From a virus, in the IMG/VR virus record IMGVR_UViG_3300036816_000028, positions 1-53,375 of that record: DNA of 53,375 nt; one strand, given 5' to 3'. The notes under the pieces are model-generated. The model was not told the DNA's origin and made no database searches. It saw nothing but the letters and a program-made list of their open reading frames with translations. Below are positions 14,412-22,200 of the stretch, one piece after another. The number at the start of each line of letters is the position of its first letter. Position 1 is the stretch's first letter. Position numbers and translations under genes: made by a program.

Positions 14412-16138
14412 CGCTTGCGCTCCTTGACCACGTGGTCGAAGACGCGCGTGGCGGCCTTGACCGCCATGGCGTCGGACAGGTCCCCCTGGCGCAGGTCGTG
14501 GATGTCGGTCGGAACCCCCATCGACTTCGCCCGGGAGATCATCCGCGGCTCCGCGCGCTTGCGGCGCCACGACGCCTGGCGCTCGATCCCGAAGGAGCTG
14601 TAGTTGTCGGCTTCCGTCTCCGCCCAGGCTTGCGCCAGGCCCAGGGTCAGTCCTTCGTGGAGCACGACCCAGCGGGCGGTCCCGTGGGACCTCTCCGGCG
14701 CTCCGCCGACGTTCCACAGACCGTCGGCACGCGGCCACAGAAAGACGAAGCCTCCGCTGACGGAGAGGAACTGGACCCCGCCGGGTGTACGGAGCCACAC
14801 GTGGCTGGACGCGGTGAACAGGTCCAGTTCCTTGTGTTTCAGGAGGAAGGCCGTGTTCCCGGAGTGGGACTCCACCCGGTTGGCGGTCTCCTCCTGCCGG
14901 ATGTACGCCTCCGCCAGGGACTCCCCGTCCCGGACCGCGGTCGTGACCGAGTCGTCCAGGTCCACCAGAGTGGAGATCTTCCCGCCGGTGCCCGCGATGT
15001 CCAGGACCAGGGCGTCCGTCTTGCCCGACCACGGGCGCAGCACGCGGCCCACCATCTGGATGAACAGCGGCGCGGACTGGGTCGGCCGTGCGATGACCGC
15101 GCAGTCGGCCATGGGGAAGTCCGCGCCTTCGGTGAGGACCATGCAGTTTACCAGGACGGAGATGCGTCCGGTCCGGAAGTCGTCGTAGACCGACAGGCGG
15201 CCGGGGATCGTGCGGCCCAGGGAGTCGGTGGTGTCCTCCCGCTTCACGCCCGCGGAGACCGCAGCGGCGGTGTAGCCGCGCTGTTCCAGTTCCTTGACCG
15301 TCTCCTCCGCGACAGCCACCGTCGGCGTGAAAACGATGGTCCGGCGCCCCGGCGCGTAGCGGTGGACCACCTCCGCGATCTGAGCGGGGCCGCCCGCCTG
15401 AAGCAGGGCCTCTCCAAGGGCGCCCGCCTGGTAGTCCCCGGCGGTGCGCTTGACCCCGCCCAGATCCAGGCCGTCCAGCTTGACCTCCTGGCCCTTCGGG
15501 TCCACCAGGTAGCCGCGGGAGATCATCCACAGAACCGACCGGTTGTACACCATGTCATCCCAGACACCGCCCAGGCCGACCCCGTCCCCGCGGGCCAGGG
15601 TCGCGGTGAAGCCGACGGCTTTCGTCCCGGTCCAGACGTCCTCCTTGTTGACCAGGCCGGAGTAGCACCCCAGCGCGGCCATGACGTTCCGGTAGCTCAC
15701 GGCTGCCGCGTGGTGGCATTCGTCCACGATCACCAGGCCGACCGGTCCGGCCACCTCCTGGGCATCCAGGAGGCGCTGAGTCCGGTTGGCGCGGGCCAGG
15801 GTCTGCACGGAGCAGACCATGACGTCGGCGTACACCTGGTCGTCGGCCGCCTTCACCTTGCCGATGTCCAGGTCCGGAGCGGTCGCGCGGAGCTTGGCAA
15901 TCGCCTGGTCGGCCAGTTCGTCCCGGTGGACCAGGACGACGACCCGGCGCGGCTGGCCGGTGTAGCCGTGCACGTCGTGGAACTGCCGGGCCATGGCCGC
16001 GAAGATCACGGTCTTCCCGGCGCCGGTGGGCAGAACGACCGCCGGACGCTGCATGCCGGTGTTCCAGGCGTTCCAGACCGCATCCACGGTCTCCGTCTGG
16101 TAGTCCCGGAGCGTCAGCTCCGTTGCCGCGGCCCTCAT
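14408..16138 (-). CDS. SF2 DEAD/DEAH-box helicase
   Basis: 576 residues. Motif I LPTGAGKT (about 35-42), motif II DECHH (about 137), motif III-like FTATL and motif VI QMVGRVLRPW (about 364) define a superfamily 2 ATPase of the RecG/UvrB-like DEAD box class. The 150-residue C-terminal extension is not recognised. The ATG at 16138 lies 5 nt after GGAGGGG. It probably unwinds DNA or remodels forks together with the nuclease downstream. Confidence 0.85.
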   Translation of the reverse strand: MRAAATELTLRDYQTETVDAVWNAWNTGMQRPAVVLPTGAGKTVIFAAMARQFHDVHGYTGQPRRVVVLVHRDELADQAIAKLRATAPDLDIGKVKAADDQVYADVMVCSVQTLARANRTQRLLDAQEVAGPVGLVIVDECHHAAAVSYRNVMAALGCYSGLVNKEDVWTGTKAVGFTATLARGDGVGLGGVWDDMVYNRSVLWMISRGYLVDPKGQEVKLDGLDLGGVKRTAGDYQAGALGEALLQAGGPAQIAEVVHRYAPGRRTIVFTPTVAVAEETVKELEQRGYTAAAVSAGVKREDTTDSLGRTIPGRLSVYDDFRTGRISVLVNCMVLTEGADFPMADCAVIARPTQSAPLFIQMVGRVLRPWSGKTDALVLDIAGTGGKISTLVDLDDSVTTAVRDGESLAEAYIRQEETANRVESHSGNTAFLLKHKELDLFTASSHVWLRTPGGVQFLSVSGGFVFLWPRADGLWNVGGAPERSHGTARWVVLHEGLTLGLAQAWAETEADNYSSFGIERQASWRRKRAEPRMISRAKSMGVPTDIHDLRQGDLSDAMAVKAATRVFDHVVKERKR

Positions 16139-16344
16139 CGTGTCCCCTCCAGATACTCCGTCAGCGCGTCGCACTGGGCGGGAGTCATGTTCTCCTGACC
16201 GAAGATCGAGATGGCCGTGATGATGACGTCGTCATCGTCCACCCCGTCGAAGACTCCCGTCAGGTGGTGGTCCATCCCCTCTTCGAAGATGAGGGCCGCC
16301 ACCCGGACGACGAAGGCGGCCTCCGCGCGGTTCACCGGTCCCAT
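16135..16344 (-). CDS. small acidic hypothetical protein
   Basis: 69 residues, mostly helical, with an acidic patch VDDDDVIITAISIFG. ATG at 16344 has AAGGAG 5 nt upstream; a GTG at 16335 overlapping the upstream stop is an alternative. Function unknown. Confidence 0.55.
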   Translation of the reverse strand: MGPVNRAEAAFVVRVAALIFEEGMDHHLTGVFDGVDDDDVIITAISIFGQENMTPAQCDALTEYLEGTR

Positions 16345-16541
16345 CCCTTCTCCTTGCGCAGTGCACGACAGTGGGCAAGACCCTTGGCCGACAGGCATCC
16401 GGACGGCCCGGTCCATCCGCGACCGCGGGCGTAGGCCAGACCGACGGGGGTCCCGACACCCAGCGCACCGCCGATGCGGTGTTCGGCGTTCAGGACCATA
16501 TCGTCCGCGTCTTCCCGGGCCATCAGTTCGTCGTCGTCCAT
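16332..16541 (-). CDS. small hypothetical protein
   Basis: 69 residues with a very acidic start (MDDDELMAREDADDMV) and a Gly-rich middle. The AGGAAGAAGGAAG leader lies 2 nt before the ATG. The stop overlaps the next gene. No family recognised. Confidence 0.55.
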   Translation of the reverse strand: MDDDELMAREDADDMVLNAEHRIGGALGVGTPVGLAYARGRGWTGPSGCLSAKGLAHCRALRKEKGWDR

Positions 16542-16576
16542 CTCTTCCTTCTTCCTTGATCGGTAACCCGACGGCA

Positions 16577-16599
16577 GCGGACGGGGGTTTCCCGTCCGC
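16577..16599 (-). terminator. hairpin terminator
   Basis: GCGGACGGG and CCCGTCCGC (9-bp arms) with a 5-nt loop, 19 bases past the stop of the MazG-like gene at 16618. Confidence 0.6.
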
Positions 16600-16617
16600 C
16601 ACCGGACCGGCGGCCGG

Positions 16618-17103
16618 TCAGTTGTCCGTGGCGGCCCCGCGGTTGCCCTGTTCCCGCGCGTTGAGGCCGGGTTCCAGGATGCCCTCACCGTGATTGACCC
16701 GGTCCGCCAGCAAGTCCGCCCCGCGGTTCCCCAGAGCGCCGCGCAGGAGGTTCCCCGGAGCGAACGGGCGGGGAGGCAGTGCTTCGGGGTGGCGCCGGAT
16801 CTCCATCTCCGCCAGGAGCAGGGCGACAGCGGCCACCTGGACCAGTTCGGTGACAGCCTCCAGCGGGCCGTCCGCCGACAGTGCCTCGAAGACCTCCTCC
16901 AGGAGGACGTGGTCCCCGGTGCGCGTCCCGTCCTGGATCGCACGGTCGTTGATCCGCTTCTGGGCGTCGGCGCTGCCGTGGTACAGCTCCCGGGAGCTGT
17001 TGCCGGGGACCAGCGGGTAGTCCTGCGGGCCGAACTTGGCGTCCTGGCGCGACCGCTCCCGGCCGACCTCCGCCAGGAGCTTCATCAGGATGTGCTCTGC
17101 CAT
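16618..17103 (-). CDS. MazG-like family protein
   Basis: 161 residues. RSRQDAKFGPQDYP near the N terminus, then VLLEEVFEALSADGP (about 67-81) and ELVQVAAVALLLAEMEI (about 86-102) match the all-alpha NTP-pyrophosphatase-like proteins common in actinophages. The second acid pair is less complete than in the 101-residue paralogue, so activity is uncertain. GGAGGAA lies 7 nt before the ATG. The last 50 residues are Gly/Asn/Arg-rich. Confidence 0.65.
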   Translation of the reverse strand: MAEHILMKLLAEVGRERSRQDAKFGPQDYPLVPGNSSRELYHGSADAQKRINDRAIQDGTRTGDHVLLEEVFEALSADGPLEAVTELVQVAAVALLLAEMEIRRHPEALPPRPFAPGNLLRGALGNRGADLLADRVNHGEGILEPGLNAREQGNRGAATDN

Positions 17104-17105
17104 GG

Positions 17106-17546
17106 TCAGTTCCTCCAGCTTTTCGATTCGGTGGTGTTGTGGCGGATGTCGTGACCGGACCCGGGCGTGTGGTGTGCCGGGGACCGGGTGCCGAACAGGC
17201 TTCCGCACGCGGAGCACACCTGCTCTTCGTCCTTCCAGGCCCGGTTCCGGACCCAGCCGCACTTCAGGCAGCGCCAGCGCGTGCAGCGACCGCAGGGCTT
17301 CGTTCCCGGCCGGGCGCGGTAGCGGCGCCGGGAGTCCGGCGCGGGGGACGGCGGACGCGGGCGCCGGGCCTTCGGTCCGACGGGGACCGACCGGTCCCGG
17401 GCGGGATCGTCCTCCAGCTCCGTGGCGCACGCGTCGCACATCGGCTCCGCGTAGCCCGTCTGATCGGGGTCCATGGTCCAGGCGGCACAGCGGGCGCAGC
17501 GCGGCCCGCGCGCAGCGACAGCGGCCAGGACAGCAGGGAAGCTCAT
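17106..17546 (-). CDS. multi-zinc-ribbon protein
   Basis: 146 residues with five CxxC-type pairs: CARC, CDAC, CGRC, CLKC and CSAC. A Pro/Arg-rich linker (RRPRPPSPAPDSRRR) separates two zinc blocks. Probably a nucleic-acid-binding or scaffold protein. ATGA overlap with the upstream stop. Confidence 0.6.
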   Translation of the reverse strand: MSFPAVLAAVAARGPRCARCAAWTMDPDQTGYAEPMCDACATELEDDPARDRSVPVGPKARRPRPPSPAPDSRRRYRARPGTKPCGRCTRWRCLKCGWVRNRAWKDEEQVCSACGSLFGTRSPAHHTPGSGHDIRHNTTESKSWRN

Positions 17547-18121
17547 TTCAGGTTCACCGACCCGTCCGTGTCGGACACGGGGACACCGCGGGCCACCCAG
17601 GTCAGGAGGCGGTGGTCCCAGACGACCGCCACCGGCGTACCCGGGATCTCCAGCCGCCGGTCACGGACCAGCCGGGACCCGGCGATGGTCAGGTAGGAGC
17701 TGTTCGAGCGCTCCAGGTTGTTCAGCGCGTCGGCCAGCCGCTCCGCGGCGAAGTCGGGATGGCTGACCGGCCGGTGCCGCTTGCCGGTCGGGACCCGGCG
17801 GTGGACGGAGTCGTTCATCTCTCCTTCCGTGGACGTGCACCGCGGGCACCGGTGGATGCCGACGTACCGGCGGTTCACCCAGTAGCGCAGGTGCCCACAG
17901 GTCCGGCAGATCCAGGTTCCGCAGTCCCCGCAGACGTAGGGAACGAACGCCTTCGGTGCGCACGGGAGGCGGTACCAGCCGCCGTCCCGCTTCTCCACCA
18001 GACCGACGGCGGCCATCTTCGCCAGCTCTACGACAGCGGCGCCGGTGATCCGGCCGTCGTCGCGGGCCAGGTCCAGGATGGCCGCCCAGTTCCGCTCCAC
18101 GCGGTCGGGACGGCCGGTCAC
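17543..18121 (-). CDS. winged-helix plus zinc-ribbon protein
   Basis: 192 residues. The N-terminal 50 residues read as a winged helix (AAILDLARDDGRITGAAVVE, AAVGLVEKRDGGWYRL). A four-Cys zinc ribbon follows (CGDCGTWICRTCGHLRYW), then HRCPRC. The C-terminal half is strand-rich. Start is GTG at 18121, overlapping the upstream TGA. A regulatory or DNA-binding role is likely. Confidence 0.6.
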   Translation of the reverse strand: MTGRPDRVERNWAAILDLARDDGRITGAAVVELAKMAAVGLVEKRDGGWYRLPCAPKAFVPYVCGDCGTWICRTCGHLRYWVNRRYVGIHRCPRCTSTEGEMNDSVHRRVPTGKRHRPVSHPDFAAERLADALNNLERSNSSYLTIAGSRLVRDRRLEIPGTPVAVVWDHRLLTWVARGVPVSDTDGSVNLK

Positions 18122-18483
18122 AACCTGCTCCGGTCGTACTCCGGCAGCGGCGCCCAGTGGACGCTCCGCGACGCACGGACGTGGTTGATCCAGGCGTCGT
18201 GGATGCGGTGGACGAACTCCCACTCCACCGCGACCGCGCCGTAGTCCTCCATGTACGGGGCCAGGGCGGAGATGCAGTCCTCCCGGTTGTGCGGAGAGGT
18301 CACCACGCATTCGTCCCCGGGACGCCCGTAGTCGGCGAGTACCGACCAGCCGAAGAACGGGGCCTCACCGATCCACACGGTGTAGGTCTTTCCCATCCAC
18401 GGATACGTGATCCGGGTGGCGCGGGCCCGCGGCATGGCCGCCAGTTCCGCGGCCGTCACCGGGATCATGATCTGGTTCTTCAT
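18118..18483 (-). CDS. hypothetical protein, first gene of the leftward operon
   Basis: 121 residues, unrecognised. Reads as a compact alpha/beta protein (RATRITYPWMGKTYTVWIGE; ECVVTSPHNREDCISAL). Being promoter-proximal suggests strong early expression, and small promoter-proximal phage genes often act on the host. AGGAAGAAGGAAGGAGG leads into the ATG. Confidence 0.6.
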   Translation of the reverse strand: MKNQIMIPVTAAELAAMPRARATRITYPWMGKTYTVWIGEAPFFGWSVLADYGRPGDECVVTSPHNREDCISALAPYMEDYGAVAVEWEFVHRIHDAWINHVRASRSVHWAPLPEYDRSRL

Positions 18484-18510
18484 GGCCCTCCTTCCTTCTT
18501 CCTGGCCACC

Positions 18511-18539
18511 ACCCTAGGGTCAGTGTCAAAGAGTGTCAA
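18511..18539 (-). promoter_or_regulatory. consensus leftward promoter
   Basis: TTGACA (18539-18534), 17 nt, TAGGGT (18516-18511) on the minus strand, upstream of the operon starting at 18483. Confidence 0.72.
18522..18539. promoter_or_regulatory. 10-bp-phased direct repeat operator
   Basis: AGTGTCAA occurs at 18522-18529 and 18532-18539, exactly one helical turn apart, inside the leftward promoter and covering its -35 box. Confidence 0.6.
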
Positions 18540-18562
18540 TCGCTGTAAAAGACTGCTACGCT
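18533..18562 (+). promoter_or_regulatory. leaderless rightward promoter
   Basis: TACGCT (18557-18562) lies 7 nt before the ATG at 18570. A -35-like GTGTCA (18533-18538) overlaps the leftward -35. No SD is present. Confidence 0.55.
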
Positions 18563-18569
18563 CCCGGTC

Positions 18570-18755
18570 ATGGACACTGACCTGATCACCCGGCGCGGAG
18601 CGGCCGACCGTGCGGGCGTGGACGTCCGCACGGTGGACTACTGGCGCCGGACGGGCAAACTGACGGAACACCGCGACGGCCGCGGGCGCGTCTGGGTGGA
18701 GGTGGAGGAGCTGGACCGGCTGCTGAAGCCGGTCCCCGTTTCTGCCACCCGCTGA
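18570..18755 (+). CDS. HTH regulator (MerR/excisionase-like)
   Basis: 61 residues. LITRRGAADRAGVDVRTVDYW followed by GRVWVEVEELDRLL is the helix-turn-helix plus short wing of MerR-like and excisionase-like small proteins, which bind short direct repeats. It is transcribed away from an operator with two 10-bp-spaced direct repeats, so it probably regulates that divergent region, including itself. It is likely translated from a leaderless mRNA. Confidence 0.68.
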   Translation: MDTDLITRRGAADRAGVDVRTVDYWRRTGKLTEHRDGRGRVWVEVEELDRLLKPVPVSATR

Positions 18756-18780
18756 ACGACCAGGAAGCGAGGAAGAGAGA

Positions 18781-19254
18781 ATGACGATCAAGGCCATTGA
18801 AACGGCCTACGGCGGATGCCGGTTCAGGTCCCGTCTGGAAGCCAGGTGGGCGGTCTTCTTCGACGCCCAGCACTGGACGTGGACCTACGAACCGCAGGGC
18901 TTCACGCTGCCGTCGGGGAACTACCTGCCGGACTTCCAGGTGGCGCCGTACGGTGGGGACCCGGTCTGGTTCGAGGTGAAGGCGCCGGGTGTGCCGGACG
19001 ACGCGCGGTGGCCGGAGCTGGCCGCCGCTACCGGCGTCCTGATCATCGTGGCGAAGGGCATGCACCGGACCGGAGACGACTGTATGACGGCGCACAGCGC
19101 CGACGTGTACGCGCCCGGGGGTGCGGGCCACGGGCTGAAGCTGTGGATGAACGCCCCGCGGTCGGCCTGGGACGCTGCCTCCGGCGCACGGTTCGAGCAC
19201 GGGGAGTCCGGAGCAGCCGGACGCCGCTCCGGGCGCGGACGGAGGCGTCGGTGA
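18781..19254 (+). CDS. PD-(D/E)XK-type nuclease
   Basis: 157 residues. The motif order is GGCRFRSRLEARWAVF, then YLPDFQV (Asp near residue 58) and WFEVKAPG (E-x-K near residue 70). It looks like a small replication-associated endonuclease. The basic tail (GRRSGRGRRRR) may bind DNA. GAGGAAGAGAG precedes the ATG. It directly precedes the primase-polymerase frame, with a GTGA overlap. Confidence 0.7.
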   Translation: MTIKAIETAYGGCRFRSRLEARWAVFFDAQHWTWTYEPQGFTLPSGNYLPDFQVAPYGGDPVWFEVKAPGVPDDARWPELAAATGVLIIVAKGMHRTGDDCMTAHSADVYAPGGAGHGLKLWMNAPRSAWDAASGARFEHGESGAAGRRSGRGRRRR

Positions 19255-22200
19255 CCGCGGAGGCGGTGGAGTCCACCGCTGCCGGGCGGCCGACCGACCA
19301 GGAGGCGTCCCCGCTGAGCCTGGCCCACCAGGCGGAGCTGGAGGCGTCCTGCGTCGGTGAGGAGCACATCGCGGCGCGCGGCTACCGCACGCTGTACGGG
19401 TCGGACGAAGACCGCACGGAGCTTCGGGACCTGCGCATCCCCCGTTGGATGTGGCGGGAGCCCACCGCATTCCCGGGTCTGCTCATCCCGGAGTACCGGG
19501 CCACCGGGGAGCTGATCGGCTACCAGTGGAAGCCGGGTCAGCCGCAGCGCAACCCGGAGGGCAAGCCGGTCAAGTACGCCAGTGCGACCGGGGCGCCCAA
19601 CCACATGGACATCCCGCCCCTGGTGGCGGACAAGGTCCGTGACCCGAAACACTCGCTGTGGATCACCGAAGGCGTGAAGAAGGCCGACTCCCTGGCGACG
19701 CTCGGGAAGGCCGTCGTCACGCTGACCGGCGTCTTCAACTGGCGGTCCAAGCTGGGCACGCTGGGCGACTGGGAGGACATCCCGCTGAAGGGCCGGACCA
19801 TCGTGGTCTGCTTCGACGCGGACGCCCGGGAGAAGCGCACGGTTCTCCTGGCCATGGTCCGGCTGGGCCGCTGGCTGACGTCCAAGGGTGCGGCCGACGT
19901 CCGGTACCTGATCGTCCCGGCAGAGGTGGAGCAGGAGGAGGGCGCGCCCGTCGCGGTGAAGGGCGTGGACGACTACTTCCGAGCTGGGGGGACGCTCGAA
20001 GAGCTGGGCGCGTTCGCCACCCGGGAGGAGCCGGGCGGGGGCGGCGCCCAGGACGCCAGCTTCAGTGACGCCGTGATGGCCGACACCGTGTGCGGTGAGG
20101 CGCTGGAGGGGGTCTTCCGCTGGTCCGCAGGACTGGGGTGGATGACCTGGACCGGGAAGGTCTGGCGGAAGGCCACGGACGCCACCGTGACCGAAGCGGT
20201 ACGTCTGTGGGCGCTGGCCCAGTTCGAACGGGTGCTGGAGCGCCAGCGGGACGACCCGAACCGGGACCTGCGGGCCCAGATCGACGGCTGGCGGAGCGCC
20301 CTGGGAAAGGCCAAGCTGAACGCCCTGGTGGCGTTGTCCCGGGGCATCCTGGAAAGCGATCCGGGGGACTTCGACGCCGACCCGGACGCGATCAACTGCC
20401 CGAACGGCATCGTGGACCTGCGAACGGGCTTGATCGTCCCGCACGACCCGGACCGACTGATGACGAAGATCACCGGCGTGGACTACGTCAAGGACGCGGA
20501 GAGCACCGACTGGCTGAAAGCGCTGGAGGCGTTGCCGGAGGGCGTGCGGGACTGGTTCCAACTCCGCATCGGCCAGGCCGTCACCGGCCATCTGACGCCC
20601 GACGACCTGGCCGTCATCTGCCAGGGCGGAGGGGAGAACGGGAAGTCCACAGTCTTCAATGCGCTCCTGGTGGCCACCGGGCTGTATCACATCATGGTGG
20701 CGGACCGGGCCATGTTGGGGAACGCCAGCGACAACCACCCCACGGAGATGATGGACTTCCGCGGCGCGCGGCTGGCGATGCTGGAGGAGACGCCGGAGGA
20801 GCGGCACCTGGACACCAACCGGCTGAAGAAGCTGGTGGGCACCCGGGAGATCACCGCCCGCGGGATGCGCCAGGACGACGTGACGTTCGAGACGACGCAC
20901 TCCCTGTTCGTGAACACGAACTTCGAACCGCAGGTCAACGAGACGGACCACGGGACCTGGCGCCGTCTGGCGCTCCTGAAATTCCCGTACACCTATCGCA
21001 AGCCCCATGAGCCCCTGATGGGCCCGAACGACCGGCGGGCGGACCCGACGCTCCGGCAGCGGGTGGAGACCCCCGCGGTGATGGAGGCGGCCCTGGCCTG
21101 GGCGGTGGAGGGCGCTCAGCGCTGGTACGCGGCCGACCGCATCATGCCGGGCCTGCCGGACCAGGTCGTTGCCGACACGATGGAGTGGCGCCAGAAGTCG
21201 GACCCGATCCTGAAGTTCGCGAACGAGAACCTGGAGTTCGACCGGGAGAGCCACATCACCGGCGCGGAGCTGACCGACGCGTTCATGTCCTTCCTGGAGT
21301 CGGAGCGGTCGAAGCCGTGGTCCGCGAAGACCTTCGTCAGCCGCTTCGGTGGTCACGATCTGTGTTCACGGAACGGGGTCGCATACAAGTTGATCAAGGC
21401 GCGGGCGGGCCGTTCGACGCGGAAGCCGAACCTGTCCGTATCGGCGTCCTACAAGGCGTGGCTGGGGGTGCGCTTCACCACCCCGGACGACACCGATCCG
21501 TCTCAGGATGTGGGATTTTCCCCGGAATCCCCGAACGAAGATCCTTTCGGGGATTTTAAGAACCCGCAGGTGGAAGGGGGTGTTCAAGATCAGGTAACCC
21601 CAGTAACCTCACCGCCGGTTAAGCGCCCTAGTACGCGAGAAACGCAGCTTAACCGGCGTAGAGGTTACTCAGGTTACCGAAACGATGTCGTTTCGATAAA
21701 TGAAGATCATCAGGAAGAAGAAATGTCCGAAATGAGCGAATCCACGGAGCCCGTGTTCTTCGACCTGGAGGGCGCGAACGCCGACGAACTGTTCACCTAC
21801 AGTGATGACGGAGGGTCACCGCCGGTCGGCTTCGTCCGGCTGGCCGGTGCCGCCGTCGGAGAGGGTGAGATCCGCACCGGTGTGCCGGTGGAGAAGCTGG
21901 TCCGGATGCTGGAGGAGCGGCCGTCGGCGGGCCACAACATCCTGGGCTTCGACGGCCTGGCGCTGGCCTTCCACCACGGCATGGACTGGGAGAAGTTCTG
22001 CGCCGGTGCGGTGGACACGGAGATCAACGCCCGGCTGGACGACCCCCCGCGGTCCAAGGAGACCGGTGGGAGTGAGGACCGGTACGACCTGGACCACATC
22101 GCCGCGAAGCTGGGGGTGGGTGGGAAGACCGACTCCGCCAAGCGGCTGAAGGACAAGTTCGGCGGGTACGACCGCATCCCCGTGGACGACCCGGAGTACC

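Noticed and set aside
18921-21356. An 811-codon frame on the minus strand
   Set aside because: It opposes the primase-helicase gene and has no motifs or start signal; a shadow of high-G+C codon bias.
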